From: Xylophilus sp. GOD-11R
Lineage (GTDB): Bacteria > Pseudomonadota > Gammaproteobacteria > Burkholderiales > Burkholderiaceae_C
DNA length: 64,000 bases
Direction: 5' to 3'
Assembly (NCBI RefSeq): GCF_033546935.1
Contig: NZ_CP137854.1
Span: forward strand, 4,278,001 to 4,342,000
The translations under genes and the position numbers were made by a program. Shown piece after piece: positions 44,317 to 54,923 of the stretch (position 1 is its first letter; each line of letters begins with the position of its first letter). A model generated the notes under the pieces. That model had not been told where the DNA came from. It was given only the letters and a program-made list of their open reading frames with translations, and made no database searches.

Positions 44317-45783
44317 TCATCCAGGCGCACCATCCCAGCGCCCGCCGAGGTTCTTCAGCAGCACGTTGACCGCCACCAGGCGGCGGTTTTCCACGTCCAG
44401 CAGGCTGCGGCGTGCAGACAGCTCGGTCTGCTGGGCGGTCACCACGTTGAGATAGCTCACGATGCCCGCGCGGTACTGGTTGTTGGCCACGTCCAGCGCC
44501 TTGCGTGCCGCCACCAGCGCCTGTTGCTGCACCCCGAGCTCGTCCTGCAGGCTGGCCGCGACGACCAGGTTGTCCTCCACCTCCTGCAGCGCGGTGATGA
44601 CCGTCTGCCGGTAGGTGGCGGCCGCCTGCTCGCGCGCGTAGGTGGCCGAATCCACGGCCGCGCGCCGCGCGCCGTTGTCGAAGAGGGTCAGCGCCAGCGC
44701 CGGCCCGATCGACCAGAACTGGTTGGGCGCACTGATGATGTCGTTGAGGACGGAGCTGCGGTAGCCGGCGCCGGTCGACAGGGTCACCGCCGGGAAGAAG
44801 GCCGCACGCGCCACGCCGATCTGCGCGTTGGCCGCCGCCACACGGCGTTCCGCCGCCGCGATGTCCGGGCGCCGCTGCAGCAGCGTGGCCGGCAGGCTGA
44901 CCGGCACCACAGGCGCCTGCGGCAGGCGCGCGGTGGGTGCGAGCGAAAAGTCGGCCGGCACCCGCCCCAGCAACGCCGCGAGCGCATGCTCTAGCTGCGC
45001 CCGGCTCGCCGTGCTTTCCAGCCGCTGCGCCCGCGTCGAATACAGCTGCGACTCGGCCTGCGCCACGTCGGCGGCGCTGGCCACGCCCGCCCGATAGCGG
45101 TTGCGGGTGAGGTCGAGGGAGCGCTCGTAGGCGACCAGGGTGTCGTCGAGCACTGCCAGCTGCGCCTCGGCCGCACGGATCGCGAAGTAGGTCTGCGCCA
45201 CGCTGGCCTGCAGCGACAGCCGGGCCGCCGCCAGGTCGTCGACGCTGGCCTGCGCCCGCGCGGCCGCCGCATCCACGGCCGAAGACAAGCGGCCCCACAG
45301 GTCGAGCTCCCAGCTCGCAGTGGCCTGTGCGGTGTAGAGATTGCGCGGCCGGCCGGTGCTCGCACCGACCACGTTGCCGTTGGAATCCACGGTGCCGCTG
45401 CTCGCGCCGCTGCTGCGGCTGCGGGTGCCGCCGGCGTTCAGGCCGAGACTCGGCAGCAGCGGCGCACGGCTGCTGTCGAGCGCGGCCTGAGCCACGCGCA
45501 GCTGGGCGACGGTGGCGGCGAGCGTCTGGTTGCCGGCCATCGCCTCGTCCTGCAGGCGATCGAGCTCGGCGTCGGCGAACAGCGTCCACCAGGCTTCGGG
45601 CACCGGGCTCGGTGCCTCGGGGCTGGCCTGCTGCCAGAGCGCGGTCTCCTTGTAGCTGGCGGGCAGGTTCAACGGCGGCACGGCATGGGTCGGCGCCATC
45701 TTGCAGCCGGCCATGGCGAGCGTGGCCACGGCGGCCAGGGCGAGCCGGGTGCAAAAGAAATTCGATCGGGCATCAGGCCGCAT
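44317..45783 (-). CDS. RND efflux outer-membrane lipoprotein channel (OprM/NodT family)
   Basis: A 488-residue TolC-like channel with signal peptide and lipobox (LATLAMAGC is the close of its signal), two repeated barrel/helix halves ([16 protein letters not shown] and the equivalent second-half [21 protein letters not shown]), and the family [10 protein letters not shown]. It forms the exit duct for the pump encoded upstream. I take ATG 45783, inside the last codons of the pump gene; ATG 45792 is also in frame. The 11-bp overlap with the pump gene implies coupled translation. Confidence 0.92.
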   Translation of the reverse strand: MRPDARSNFFCTRLALAAVATLAMAGCKMAPTHAVPPLNLPASYKETALWQQASPEAPSPVPEAWWTLFADAELDRLQDEAMAGNQTLAATVAQLRVAQAALDSSRAPLLPSLGLNAGGTRSRSSGASSGTVDSNGNVVGASTGRPRNLYTAQATASWELDLWGRLSSAVDAAAARAQASVDDLAAARLSLQASVAQTYFAIRAAEAQLAVLDDTLVAYERSLDLTRNRYRAGVASAADVAQAESQLYSTRAQRLESTASRAQLEHALAALLGRVPADFSLAPTARLPQAPVVPVSLPATLLQRRPDIAAAERRVAAANAQIGVARAAFFPAVTLSTGAGYRSSVLNDIISAPNQFWSIGPALALTLFDNGARRAAVDSATYAREQAAATYRQTVITALQEVEDNLVVAASLQDELGVQQQALVAARKALDVANNQYRAGIVSYLNVVTAQQTELSARRSLLDVENRRLVAVNVLLKNLGGRWDGAPG

Positions 45784-48700
45784 CTGGCACATCCTCGGGG
45801 GTCCGGGTGGTTCGGCCGGGGCGCATCAGCCTCGGCAGGCGCAGCGCGCGGGTTCGGCGCGCCAGCCGGTCGAGCGCCACATAGACGACCGGCGTGGTGT
45901 AGAGCGTGAGCAGCTGGCTGAGCACCAGCCCGCCGACGATGGCGATGCCCAGCGGCTTGCGCAGCTCGGCGCCGTCGCCCTGGCCCAGCGCCAGCGGCAA
46001 CGCGCCGAAGAGCGCGGCCACCGTGGTCATCAGGATCGGCCGCAGCCGCAGGTGAGCGGCGCGGAAAATGGCCTGCGCCGCGCGGGCGCCGTGGGCCTGC
46101 CGCACGATGGCGAAGTCGATCATCATGATCGCGTTCTTCTTGACGATGCCGATCAGCAAAATGATGCCGATCAGCGCGATCAGCGAGAACTCGGTCTTGA
46201 ACAGCATCAGCGCCAGCAGCGCGCCCACGCCGGCCGAGGGCAGCGTCGACAGGATGGTGACCGGATGCACCAGGTTCTCGTAGAGGATGCCGAGCACCAG
46301 GTAGATGGTGACCAGCGCCGCCAGGATCAGCAGCGGCTGGCTCGACAGCGAGTTCTGGAACGCACCGGCCGTACCGCCGAAGGTGCCGCGAATGGCCACC
46401 GGCACGCCGAGCTCGGCGATGGCGTTGTTCACCGCGTCGGTGGCCGCCGACAACGAGCCCTCCGGCGGCAGGTTGAAGCTGATGGTGGTCGCGGGCGTGC
46501 CCCGGTCGTGGCTCACCGACAGCGGCGTGTTGGTGAGCTCCATGCGGGCGAAGGCGGTCAGCGGGATCTGCTGGCCGAGGTTGTTGACGAAGAAGAAGCC
46601 GCGCAGGGTTTCCGGGCTCTGCAGAAATCGCTGCTCGGCGCCCATCACCACGCGGTACTGGTTGAGCGGGTTGTAGATGACGCCCACCTGCCGCTGGCTG
46701 AACGCGTCGCCGAGCGTCGCGTCGACCCGGCTGACCGACAGCCCGAGCCGCGCGATGGCGTCGCGGTCGAGCACCAGCGATGTCTGCAGGCCGTTGTCCT
46801 GCTGGTCGCTGTTGACGTCGGTGATCTCCGGCAGGTTCTGCAGCACCCGGCGGATGCGCGGCTCCCACAGGCGCAGCTCCTCGTTGCTGTCGGCCTGCAT
46901 GGTGTATTCGAAACTGGCGTTGGAGCCACGCGCGCCGATGCGGATGTCCTGCTGCGGATTCATGAACAGCCGCGCGCCCGGCTCGCTGGCCAGCCGCTCG
47001 CGCAGACGTTCCACCACCTGGTCGGCGGTCACGTCGCGGTCGGCCAGGCCCTTGAGCGAGATGAACATGTAGGCGGTGTTGCGTTGGCCGCCGCCGGTGA
47101 AGCCGAGCACGTGGTCGACCGCCGGATCGCTGCGGACCACCTCCAGAAAGCGCTTGAGCCGTTGCTCCATGGCCTGGAAGGAGGTGGACTGGTCGGCGCG
47201 GATGAAACCGTTGACCCGGCCGGTGTCCTGCTGCGGAAAGAAGCCTTTTTCGATGACGCCGTAGAGATGGATGTTGAGCCCGATCACCGCCGCGAGCACC
47301 AGCAGCGCAACGGGCTGGTGACGCAGCGTCCAGGCCAGCGACCGGCGGTAACCCCGGGCGGTCCCGCGCTGCACCCATCCGGAGAAGGCGTTCCACCCGC
47401 GCTCCAGGCGGCCCGGCGTGCGTTGCACCGGCGGGCGGGGCCGCAGGAGCGCCGCGCACATCATCGGCGTGGTGGTCAGCGACACCACCATCGACACCAG
47501 GATCGCCGAGGTGAGCACGATCGCGAACTCGCGGAACAGCCGGCCGACGATGCCGCCCATCAGCAGGATCGGAATGAACACCGCGATGAGCGAGATGCTG
47601 ATCGACAGCACGGTGAAGCCGATCTCGCGCGTGCCGTCGAGCGCCGCGCGCATCGGCGACTTGCCGCGCTCGAGGTGGCGGGTGATGTTCTCCAGCACCA
47701 CGATCGCGTCGTCGACCACGAAGCCGGTGGCCACCGTGAGCGCCATCAGCGAGAGGTTGTCGAGCGTGTAGCCGCAGAGGTACATCACCCCGAAGGTGCC
47801 GGCCAGGGACACCGGCACCGCCACGCTCGGGATGATCGCTGCGCGGCCGTTGCGCAGGAACAGGAACACCACCAGGATCACCAGCCCGACGGCGATCATC
47901 AGCGCGTGTTCCACCTCGCGCAGCGAAGCCCGGAGCGTGGGCGTGCGGTCGCTCACCACCGCCAGGTCGATCGCCTGCGGGATCGAGGCCCGCAGCCGCG
48001 GCAGCATCGCCTTGATCGCCGCCACCGACTCGATGATGTTGGCGTTGGGCTGCTTGAACACCTGCAGCATGATGGCCGGCGTGCCGTCGACCGAGCCGTA
48101 GGTCTGCAGGTCCTGCACCGAGTCGGTCACCTCGGCCACATCCTGCAGGCGCACCGCGTTGCCGTTCTGGTAGCGGATGACCAGCGGTGCGTATTCCGAG
48201 GCGCTGCGGGCCTGGTCGTTGGTGGCCACCTGCCAGTAGCGGCCATCTTTCTCGACCGCGCCGAGCGGGCGGTTGGCGTTGGTGGCGGACACAGCGGTGC
48301 GCACGTCTTCCAGCGATATGCCGGCCGCTGCGAGCCGGGTCGGGTCGAGGTCGATGCGCACGGCGGGCAGCGCGCCGCCGGCGATCTGCACGTTGCCCAC
48401 GCCCTCGACCTGGGCGATGGACTGCGCGAGCACGGTGGAGGCGGCGTCGTACATCTGGCCGCGGGTCAACGTCTTCGACGTCAGCGACAGGATGAGGATC
48501 GGCGCGTCGGACGGGTTGACCTTGCGGTAGGTCGGGTTGCTGGGCATGCCGGTGGGCAGCAGGGCACGCGAGGCGTTGATGGCGGCCTGCACGTCGCGGG
48601 CGGCGCCGTCGATGTCGCGGTCGAGGTCGAACTGCAAGGTCACCCGGGTGTTGCCGAGGGACGAGTTGGAGGTCATCTCGTTGACGCCTGCTATCGCGCC

Positions 48701-48913
48701 CAGTGCTCGCTCCAGCGGGGTGGCTACCGTGGCGGCCATGGTGTCGGGGCTGGCGCCGGGCAGGCTGGCCGACACGCTGATGGTGGGGTAGTCGACCTGG
48801 GGTAGCGGGGCCACCGGGAGGAGGAAGAAGCTCATCACGCCTGAGAGGGCGATGCCCAGGGTCAGGAGGGTGGTGGCTATGGGGCGCTTGATGAACAGTT
48901 CGGAGAGGTTCAT
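45773..48913 (-). CDS. mdtC: RND efflux pump subunit, MdtC-like
   Basis: A 1046-residue inner-membrane H+-antiporter subunit of the hydrophobe/amphiphile efflux family with 12 membrane helices and two large periplasmic loops. The start [17 protein letters not shown] and the first half ([34 protein letters not shown]) match the MdtC/MuxC type. The translocation Asp pair lies in the FVVDDAIV helix. In MdtABC systems B and C form a B2C heterotrimer. The start at 48913 has GGAGGG upstream. The normal tight B-C junction is broken here by 993 bp of repetitive DNA. Confidence 0.93.
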   Translation of the reverse strand: MNLSELFIKRPIATTLLTLGIALSGVMSFFLLPVAPLPQVDYPTISVSASLPGASPDTMAATVATPLERALGAIAGVNEMTSNSSLGNTRVTLQFDLDRDIDGAARDVQAAINASRALLPTGMPSNPTYRKVNPSDAPILILSLTSKTLTRGQMYDAASTVLAQSIAQVEGVGNVQIAGGALPAVRIDLDPTRLAAAGISLEDVRTAVSATNANRPLGAVEKDGRYWQVATNDQARSASEYAPLVIRYQNGNAVRLQDVAEVTDSVQDLQTYGSVDGTPAIMLQVFKQPNANIIESVAAIKAMLPRLRASIPQAIDLAVVSDRTPTLRASLREVEHALMIAVGLVILVVFLFLRNGRAAIIPSVAVPVSLAGTFGVMYLCGYTLDNLSLMALTVATGFVVDDAIVVLENITRHLERGKSPMRAALDGTREIGFTVLSISISLIAVFIPILLMGGIVGRLFREFAIVLTSAILVSMVVSLTTTPMMCAALLRPRPPVQRTPGRLERGWNAFSGWVQRGTARGYRRSLAWTLRHQPVALLVLAAVIGLNIHLYGVIEKGFFPQQDTGRVNGFIRADQSTSFQAMEQRLKRFLEVVRSDPAVDHVLGFTGGGQRNTAYMFISLKGLADRDVTADQVVERLRERLASEPGARLFMNPQQDIRIGARGSNASFEYTMQADSNEELRLWEPRIRRVLQNLPEITDVNSDQQDNGLQTSLVLDRDAIARLGLSVSRVDATLGDAFSQRQVGVIYNPLNQYRVVMGAEQRFLQSPETLRGFFFVNNLGQQIPLTAFARMELTNTPLSVSHDRGTPATTISFNLPPEGSLSAATDAVNNAIAELGVPVAIRGTFGGTAGAFQNSLSSQPLLILAALVTIYLVLGILYENLVHPVTILSTLPSAGVGALLALMLFKTEFSLIALIGIILLIGIVKKNAIMMIDFAIVRQAHGARAAQAIFRAAHLRLRPILMTTVAALFGALPLALGQGDGAELRKPLGIAIVGGLVLSQLLTLYTTPVVYVALDRLARRTRALRLPRLMRPGRTTRTPEDVPDAA

Positions 48914-49906
48914 CTTTCGGGCCCTCCGGGCTGGGTCAGGGCGCTTTGGGTCTTTGGCTTCTTGCCTTTGCCCAAGGTGGGGCTGATGGGTTGCTCCTTG
49001 CTGAGCCGGCTTTGCTTCTTTTCTTCTACTGGTCGTAGGGGGGAGCTGGGGCGTCGCTTTTGCAGAGTAGGCTGGTCTTTCTTTTCTTCTACTGGTCGTA
49101 GGGTGGAGCTGGGGGCTTGCGCGCCCCCAGACCCGCGGTAACTTTCTTTTCTGGCAAAAAAGAAAGTCACCAAAGAAAGTTGCCTTGAAGACGAGCTCGA
49201 GGCTCGGTCGGGCCATTGCTTCGCTCGGCCTGAGGAATGTGCCTTCGAACGCTCTAGCGGCAACAGTTTGGACAAGGGTCGATCCAGTGCCTCTGCCCCT
49301 GCTTCGCAGGGTCGGGGCTGAGAGGGTAAGGACAGGCGACCGCACTGAGCACGGTGAGGGGGCCGCGCTGGTCCGATTGCCATGCGCGCTGGCATGCGCC
49401 CAACTGTCTGCGCGCTTGCTGTCGCACCGACCAATGCGGCCGCCGTGTACCCATCTGCGATGCCCCATTGACGCGTCGCCCCGTTCCCCCGTCGAGCGCA
49501 GCGAAGACCGTCGTAGGCCGAGCGCAGCGATGGCCCGTATGGTGTTCGGGGTCCCCTGTGGTCGAGAGCGAGGAACGGAGGTTTTGCGGATAAGGGCTGG
49601 CGGCTGTTTGAGCGAAGCGAGTTCCGCCAGCCCCCGCAAAACCGAGTACCGCAGCGTGTCCGTAAGGACCTCGCCCACCGGGGTCGCCTTTCTTTGGTTA
49701 CTTTCTTTGGCGAAGCAAAGAAAGTGACTCGCCCGCCGGGGCGAAATCCCGGCCTCTGCCCTCCGCAGGAGAAGCAGCCAACGCAGTGGCACGCAGCCGG
49801 CAGAAGGCAGCAGTCCACGCCGTGGCAAGCAGCCGGAAGAAGGCCGCAGCCCACGCAGCGCCACAGCCCACGGAAGAGATCGAGCCCAAGCAGCAATGAC
49901 CGAAGC
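48914..49906. repeat. 993-bp repetitive non-coding element between mdtB and mdtC
   Basis: No supported gene. It contains a 34-bp near-perfect direct repeat (49018-49051, 49081-49114; core TTCTTCTACTGGTCGTAGGG), and a pair of ~42-bp inverted repeats (49137-49179 and 49688-49728), each itself a 10-bp hairpin of the ACTTTCTTT/AAAGAAAGT type. Between the inverted repeats lies a 508-bp core with GAGCGCAGCGA twice and a CTGGCGG...CCGCCAG dyad near 49597-49630. From 49772 there are ~35-bp imperfect repeats of ACGCnGTGGCAnGCAGCCGG. I recall similar elements scattered in Comamonadaceae and Xanthomonas genomes, often misannotated as proteins, but cannot check this here. Confidence 0.7.
49688..49728. 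repeat. Right inverted repeat/hairpin of the mdtB-mdtC element
   Basis: Perfect stem ACTTTCTTTG (49700-49709) and CAAAGAAAGT (49716-49725), loop GCGAAG. The whole segment is the inverted counterpart of 49137-49179, whose own stem is ACTTTCTTTT / AAAAGAAAGT. Confidence 0.75.
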
Positions 49907-52900
49907 TCAAACGCCATCGACGCCTCCGGCAGCAGCCGCACCGCCAGGCGCCTTCCTCCACCTTCGAGCCAAAGTCTCGAACCCCAGATAAATCACCGGC
50001 GTGGTGAACAGCGTCAATAGCTGACTGACGATCAGACCCCCCACCATCGTCACCCCCAGCGGATGCCGCAACTCCGACCCGACGCCGGTTCCCAGCATGA
50101 GAGGCAGCGCCCCGAGCAACGCGGCAAGAGTCGTCATCAAAATAGGCCGAAACCGCAGCAGACAAGCCTGCCGTATCGCCTCCCGGGGCGAGAGCCCCTC
50201 CTCCCGTTCCGCATCGAGCGCGAAGTCGATCATCATGATCGCGTTCTTCTTCACGATGCCGATCAACAGCACGATGCCGATGATCGCGATGATGTCCAGA
50301 TCCAGCCGCGCGGCCAGCAGGGCCAGCAGCGCGCCCAAGCCGGCAGAAGGCAGGGTCGAGAGAATCGTCACCGGGTGGATGGTGCTCTCATACAGCACCC
50401 CCAGCACGATGTACATCGTGACGATGGCCGCCAGAATCAGCAGCAGCGTGTTGGACAGCGACGACTGAAACGCCAGCGCCGCGCCCTGGAAACTGGTCTC
50501 CACGCTCAGCGGCAACGCGAGCGCGCGCTGCTCCCGCTTGATCGCCTCCACCGCCTGCCCCAGCGACACGCCGGGCGCGGCATTGAACGAGATAGTCGCG
50601 GCCGGCAGCTGCCCGACGTGGTTCACCGCCAGCGCATTCGGCCGCTCGGTGATCCGCGCGACGGTCGACAGCGGCACCGGCGCAGCCGCCGTTGCACCGG
50701 GCACGTACATCGTCGCCAGCGCCTCGGGGCCGACGCTGAACTGCGGCCCCACCTCCAGCACCACGCGGTACTGGTTGGACTGGGTGAAGATGGTCGAGAT
50801 CAGCCGCTGGCCGAAGGCGTTGTAGAGCGCGGTGTCGATCGCCGCCACCGTCACGCCGAGCCGGCTGGCCTCGGCACGGTCGATCTCCACGTAGGCCTGC
50901 AATCCCTGCTCCTGCAGATCGCTCGAAACGTCGGTGAGCTCGGGCAGCGTGCGCATGCGCTCCAGCAGCCGGTTGGTGACACCGCGCAGCTCGGTGGTGT
51001 CGGGCGAGGACAGCAGGAACTGGTACTGCGTGCGGGCCACGCGGTCTTCGATGGTGAGGTCCTGCACCGGCTGCGGGTAGAGCCGGATGCCGGGCGTGTC
51101 GCGCGTCAGATCGGACAGGCGCGCCAGCACCTCGGTCACGCTGCCGCGCTCGGCCTTGGGCTTGAGCGCGATCAGCAGGCGGCCGGTGTTGAGCGTGGCG
51201 TTGGCGCCGTCCACGCCGATGAAGGACGACACGCTCTGCACCGCCGGATCGGCCAGCACCTTGTCGGCCAGCGCCTGCTGGCGCTCGGACATCGCCGCGA
51301 ACGATACCGACTGCGCCGCCTCGGTCGTGGCCTGGATGGCGCCGGTGTCCTGCACCGGGAAAAAGCCCTTGGGCACGGCGAAGTACAGCGCCACCGTCAG
51401 CGCCAGCGTGCCGGCGAACACCAGCAGGGTCAGCGCGCCGTGGTCGAGCACCCGGTCGAGCAGACGCCCGTAGCCGGCGATGGTGCGCTCGAAGAAACGG
51501 CCGACCGCGCGGAAGACACGGCCGTGTTGCTCTTGCGTTTCATGGCGCAGCAGGCGCGCGCTGAGCATGGGCGTGAGCGTCAGCGAGACCACCGCCGAGA
51601 TCAGGATCGACACCGCCAGCGTGATCGCGAATTCATGGAACAGCCGTCCCACCACGTCGCCCATGAACAGCAGCGGGATCAGCACCGCGATCAGCGAGAT
51701 GGTCAGCGAGATGATGGTGAAGCCGATCTGCCGGCTGCCTTCCAGCGCGGCCTGCATCGGCGCCATGCCGTCTTCGACGTAGCGCGCGATGTTCTCGATC
51801 ATCACGATGGCGTCGTCCACCACGAAGCCGGTGGAGATGGTGAGCGCCATCAGCGTGAGGTTGTTGATGGAGAAGCCCGCCAGGTACATCACGCCCAGCG
51901 TGCCGATGAGCGACAGCGGCACCGCCAGCGCGGGAATCAGCGTGGCACGCGCGCTGCGCAGGAACACGAAGATCACCGCCACCACCAGCACGACGGCCAG
52001 CAGCAGCTCCATCTGGGTGTCGAACACCGAGGCGCGAATGGTGGTGGTGCGGTCGTTGAGCACCTGCACGTCGAGCGAGGCCGGCAGGGTGGACCGCAGC
52101 TGCGGCAGCAGGGCGTTGATGCGGTCGACGGTCTCGATCACATTCGCGCCCGGCTGGCGCTGGATGTTGAGGATCACCCCAGACCGCATTCCTTCCCCCC
52201 GAAGAGGCTGCCCGACTTGGGGCGGCCCGGCGGCGGGCATGCCGCTGCCCGACACCCCCGCCCAGGCCGCCAGCCGCGTGTTCTCGGCTTCGTCGACGAT
52301 GTCGGCGATGTCGCGCAGCCGGATCGGGTTGCCGTTGCGAAACGCCAGGATCAGCGACTGGTATTCGGCGGCCGACTGCAGCTGGTCGTTGGCGTCGATG
52401 GTCGAGGCGCGTGCCGGGCCGTCGAAGCTGCCCTTGGCCTGCTTGACGTTGGCCGCGGCGATGGTCGTGCGCACGTCTTCCAGCGTCAGGCCGGCAGCCG
52501 CCAGTGCGGCCGGGTTGGCGCGGATGCGCACCGCCGGCCGTCGGCCGCCGGCGATGCCCACCAGGCCGACGCCGGCCACCTGCGACAGGCGCGGCGCGAT
52601 GCGGTTTTCGACCAGGTCGTGCACCCGGATCACGGGCAGCGAGGGCGAGGTGATCGCGAGCGTGAGCACCGGTGCGTCGGCGGGGTTCACCTTGCTGTAG
52701 ATCGGCGGCATCGGCAGGTCGCTCGGCAGCAGGTTGCCGCCGGCGTTGATCGCCGCCTGCACCTGCTGCTCGGCAACGTCCAGGCCGATGTCGAGTGCGA
52801 AGCGCAGGGTGATGACCGAGGCTCCGCCCGAACTGGTGGACGACATCTGCGTCAGTCCGGGCATCTGGCCGAACTGGCGCTCCAGCGGCGCGGTGACCGA

Positions 52901-53083
52901 AGACGTCATCACGTCCGGGCTGGCGCCGGGATAAAGCGTGGTGACCTGGATGGTCGGGTAGTCGACTTCGGGCAGCGCCGACAACGGCAGCATGCGCCAG
53001 GCCAGCAGGCCGGAGATGAGCACCGCCACCATCAGCAGCGATGTCGCGACCGGCCGCAGGATGAAGAGGCGGGACAGGTTCAT
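49907..53083 (-). CDS. mdtB: RND efflux pump subunit, MdtB-like
   Basis: A 1058-residue HAE-family pump subunit: [41 protein letters not shown], the [21 protein letters not shown] helix with the proton-relay Asp pair, and 12 membrane helices with two periplasmic loops. It pairs with the MdtC-like protein 993 bp downstream and the MdtA-like adaptor 31 bp upstream. One loop insertion ([19 protein letters not shown], about residues 275-300) is Gly/Pro-rich and not typical. Likely substrates of such systems are novobiocin, bile salts or plant phenolics; none is shown by the sequence. Confidence 0.93.
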   Translation of the reverse strand: MNLSRLFILRPVATSLLMVAVLISGLLAWRMLPLSALPEVDYPTIQVTTLYPGASPDVMTSSVTAPLERQFGQMPGLTQMSSTSSGGASVITLRFALDIGLDVAEQQVQAAINAGGNLLPSDLPMPPIYSKVNPADAPVLTLAITSPSLPVIRVHDLVENRIAPRLSQVAGVGLVGIAGGRRPAVRIRANPAALAAAGLTLEDVRTTIAAANVKQAKGSFDGPARASTIDANDQLQSAAEYQSLILAFRNGNPIRLRDIADIVDEAENTRLAAWAGVSGSGMPAAGPPQVGQPLRGEGMRSGVILNIQRQPGANVIETVDRINALLPQLRSTLPASLDVQVLNDRTTTIRASVFDTQMELLLAVVLVVAVIFVFLRSARATLIPALAVPLSLIGTLGVMYLAGFSINNLTLMALTISTGFVVDDAIVMIENIARYVEDGMAPMQAALEGSRQIGFTIISLTISLIAVLIPLLFMGDVVGRLFHEFAITLAVSILISAVVSLTLTPMLSARLLRHETQEQHGRVFRAVGRFFERTIAGYGRLLDRVLDHGALTLLVFAGTLALTVALYFAVPKGFFPVQDTGAIQATTEAAQSVSFAAMSERQQALADKVLADPAVQSVSSFIGVDGANATLNTGRLLIALKPKAERGSVTEVLARLSDLTRDTPGIRLYPQPVQDLTIEDRVARTQYQFLLSSPDTTELRGVTNRLLERMRTLPELTDVSSDLQEQGLQAYVEIDRAEASRLGVTVAAIDTALYNAFGQRLISTIFTQSNQYRVVLEVGPQFSVGPEALATMYVPGATAAAPVPLSTVARITERPNALAVNHVGQLPAATISFNAAPGVSLGQAVEAIKREQRALALPLSVETSFQGAALAFQSSLSNTLLLILAAIVTMYIVLGVLYESTIHPVTILSTLPSAGLGALLALLAARLDLDIIAIIGIVLLIGIVKKNAIMMIDFALDAEREEGLSPREAIRQACLLRFRPILMTTLAALLGALPLMLGTGVGSELRHPLGVTMVGGLIVSQLLTLFTTPVIYLGFETLARRWRKAPGGAAAAGGVDGV

Positions 53084-53114
53084 GGGTACGCGCTGAAGCG
53101 ACGATGAAACCGCG

Positions 53115-54632
53115 TCAGCGCGCTGCAGCGCCCTGCGGCCCGGTCGGCGCAGACGGGGCTGCCGGCGCCGAAGCCGCACCGGCCGCGCCGGGCGCACTCG
53201 CCGCACCCGCCGCTGGCGATGCGCCCTGTCCCGGCCCTGCCGCACCGCCGCGCTGCTCACGCAGCTTCTGCATGAAGGCGCGCCGCTCCTCGGGCGACAT
53301 TGCCTTCATCTTCTCGCGCATCTCCGGCGACATGCGGTCCATGCCGCGCGGGCGCGGCGCCTGCGCATCGACCGCTGCCGCCGCGTTGGCCGCGATCACC
53401 TGCACCTGGGCGCCGTCGCGCAGGCGATCGGCACCGTCGGTGACCACGCGGTCACCGGCCTGCAGTTCGCCCTGCACGCTGCTCCAGTCGTTTTCCACGG
53501 GCCCCACGGTGACCTTGCGCACCGCCACCGTGCCGTCCTCGGCAACCGCGTAGACGTAGGTGCCCTGGCTACCGCGCTGGATCGCCGCCGTGGGCACGGC
53601 GAGCGCGCCCGGCAGCGTGTCGGTCTGCAGCACGACGTTGGTGAACTGGTTGGGGAACAGCGCACCGTCCGTATTGGCGAACACCGCCTTGAGCTTGATG
53701 GTGCCGGTGGTCGTGTCGATGGCGTTGTCGATGAAGCTCACCTGGCCGGTGGCGAGCTTGTTGCGGCGGTCGCGGTCCCAGGCTTCCACGGCCAGCGCCT
53801 GGCCAGCGCGCACCTTGCCCGCGACCTTGGGCAGGGCCGCCTCGGGAATGGAGAACAGCACGTTGATCGGCTGCGTCTGTGTGATGGTGACGATGCCGGT
53901 GGTGTCGGCCGCGCGCACCACGTTGCCCAAGTCGGCCTGGCGCAGGCCCAGCCGACCGGCGATGGGCGCGGTGACCTTGGTGTAGGACAGGCTGAGCCGC
54001 GCGGCGTCGACCTGCGCCTGGTCGACCTGCACGGTCCCCTGCAGCTGCCGCACCAGCGCGGCCTGGGTGTCGACCTGTTGCTTGGCGATGGAGTCCTGCG
54101 CCTGCAGTTCCTGGTAGCGCTGCAGGTCGACCTGGGCATTCTTGAGTTGCGCCTGGTCGCGCGCCAGACCGCCTTCGACCTGGGCGAGCGCGGCCTGGTA
54201 GCTGCGCGGATCGATCTCGGCGAGCAAGGCGCCGGCCTTCACCACGTCGCCCTCGCGAAAACGGATGGCGCGCAATTCGCCGTCGACCTTGGGGCGCACG
54301 ATGGCCGTGTTCTGCGCGGTCACCGTGCCGATGGCCTGCAGCAGCACCCGCACGTCGCGGCGCTGCGCCACCGCCACCGACACCGGCTGCGCCTGGTTGC
54401 CCACGAAGCGCCGCGCACCCGGGCCGCCGATGCCGCCCGGGCCTTGCGCCATGCCGGGCCCGGGCACTGCGCCCGGCACCGGCTCGGTCGCGGTCTGCCG
54501 CTGCTGCCACCACCACCGGCCGCCGCCGGCCAGCAGGGCGACGACGGCGATGATCAGCAGGATTCGGGAAGCGCGGCGGGTGCGGCGGGGCGCGGCGGAA
54601 GAGGTGCGATCGGGCGCGTCGGGCATCGGCAT
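53115..54632 (-). CDS. mdtA: RND efflux periplasmic adaptor, MdtA-like
   Basis: A 505-residue membrane-fusion protein: one N-terminal membrane segment ([18 protein letters not shown]), a Gly/Pro linker, the lipoyl half-motifs ([20 protein letters not shown] and [18 protein letters not shown]), a coiled-coil hairpin between them ([21 protein letters not shown]), and a beta-barrel domain ([19 protein letters not shown]). The last ~100 residues are extra: a charged helix ([20 protein letters not shown]) and an Ala/Gly/Pro tail. First gene of the leftward efflux operon; a TATAAA at 54719-54724 (minus) could be its -10. Confidence 0.92.
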   Translation of the reverse strand: MPMPDAPDRTSSAAPRRTRRASRILLIIAVVALLAGGGRWWWQQRQTATEPVPGAVPGPGMAQGPGGIGGPGARRFVGNQAQPVSVAVAQRRDVRVLLQAIGTVTAQNTAIVRPKVDGELRAIRFREGDVVKAGALLAEIDPRSYQAALAQVEGGLARDQAQLKNAQVDLQRYQELQAQDSIAKQQVDTQAALVRQLQGTVQVDQAQVDAARLSLSYTKVTAPIAGRLGLRQADLGNVVRAADTTGIVTITQTQPINVLFSIPEAALPKVAGKVRAGQALAVEAWDRDRRNKLATGQVSFIDNAIDTTTGTIKLKAVFANTDGALFPNQFTNVVLQTDTLPGALAVPTAAIQRGSQGTYVYAVAEDGTVAVRKVTVGPVENDWSSVQGELQAGDRVVTDGADRLRDGAQVQVIAANAAAAVDAQAPRPRGMDRMSPEMREKMKAMSPEERRAFMQKLREQRGGAAGPGQGASPAAGAASAPGAAGAASAPAAPSAPTGPQGAAAR

Positions 54633-54775
54633 GGAGTTTCGTCGGGGCGGTGAACTGGCGTGCGGGCGAGCAAGGGCGGGGGGATGCTAATGGCGCCACC
54701 TCCCGGCGGGCACCGTGGTTTATAGCTTTACCGACGTTTTACCCGGGGCAATCCCCTTCGCACAGACCGAGCAAC

Positions 54776-54791
54776 GGGGTCGTACGACCCC
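54776..54791. promoter_or_regulatory. Perfect 16-bp palindrome, possible operator
   Basis: GGGGTCGTACGACCCC is fully self-complementary. It lies between the divergent mdtA-like gene and the gene at 54924, 11 bp before PIP box 2. Such a site is typical of a dimeric repressor (for example TetR type), but no regulator gene is adjacent. Confidence 0.45.
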
Positions 54792-54801
54792 ACTGCGGCG
54801 A

Positions 54802-54826
54802 TTCGCCGACCCGGTCGCCGCTTCGG
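54802..54826 (+). promoter_or_regulatory. PIP box 2 (TTCGC-N15-TTCGG)
   Basis: A perfect TTCGB-N15-TTCGB match, pointing at the gene starting at 54924. The -10 is less clear than at the other boxes: TACTGC (54861) is 34 nt and CACGCT (54852, a true YANNNT) is 25 nt downstream, neither at the canonical 30-32 nt. Confidence 0.65.
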
Positions 54827-54923
54827 GACGGTTGGCCGGCGTGAGTGTTCGCACGCTGTCTACTGCGGGGCTTTCGACCCGCTGTTGCAACTGTCGCGTC
54901 GCCTACCCCAAAACGAGTTTTCC

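Noticed and set aside
48910..49941. Long leftward frames through the mdtB-mdtC spacer (fusing to the MdtC start)
   Set aside because: The predicted peptides are translations of the repeats (segments such as RPVEEKK and LPAACH) without domain structure. MdtC starts properly at 48913.
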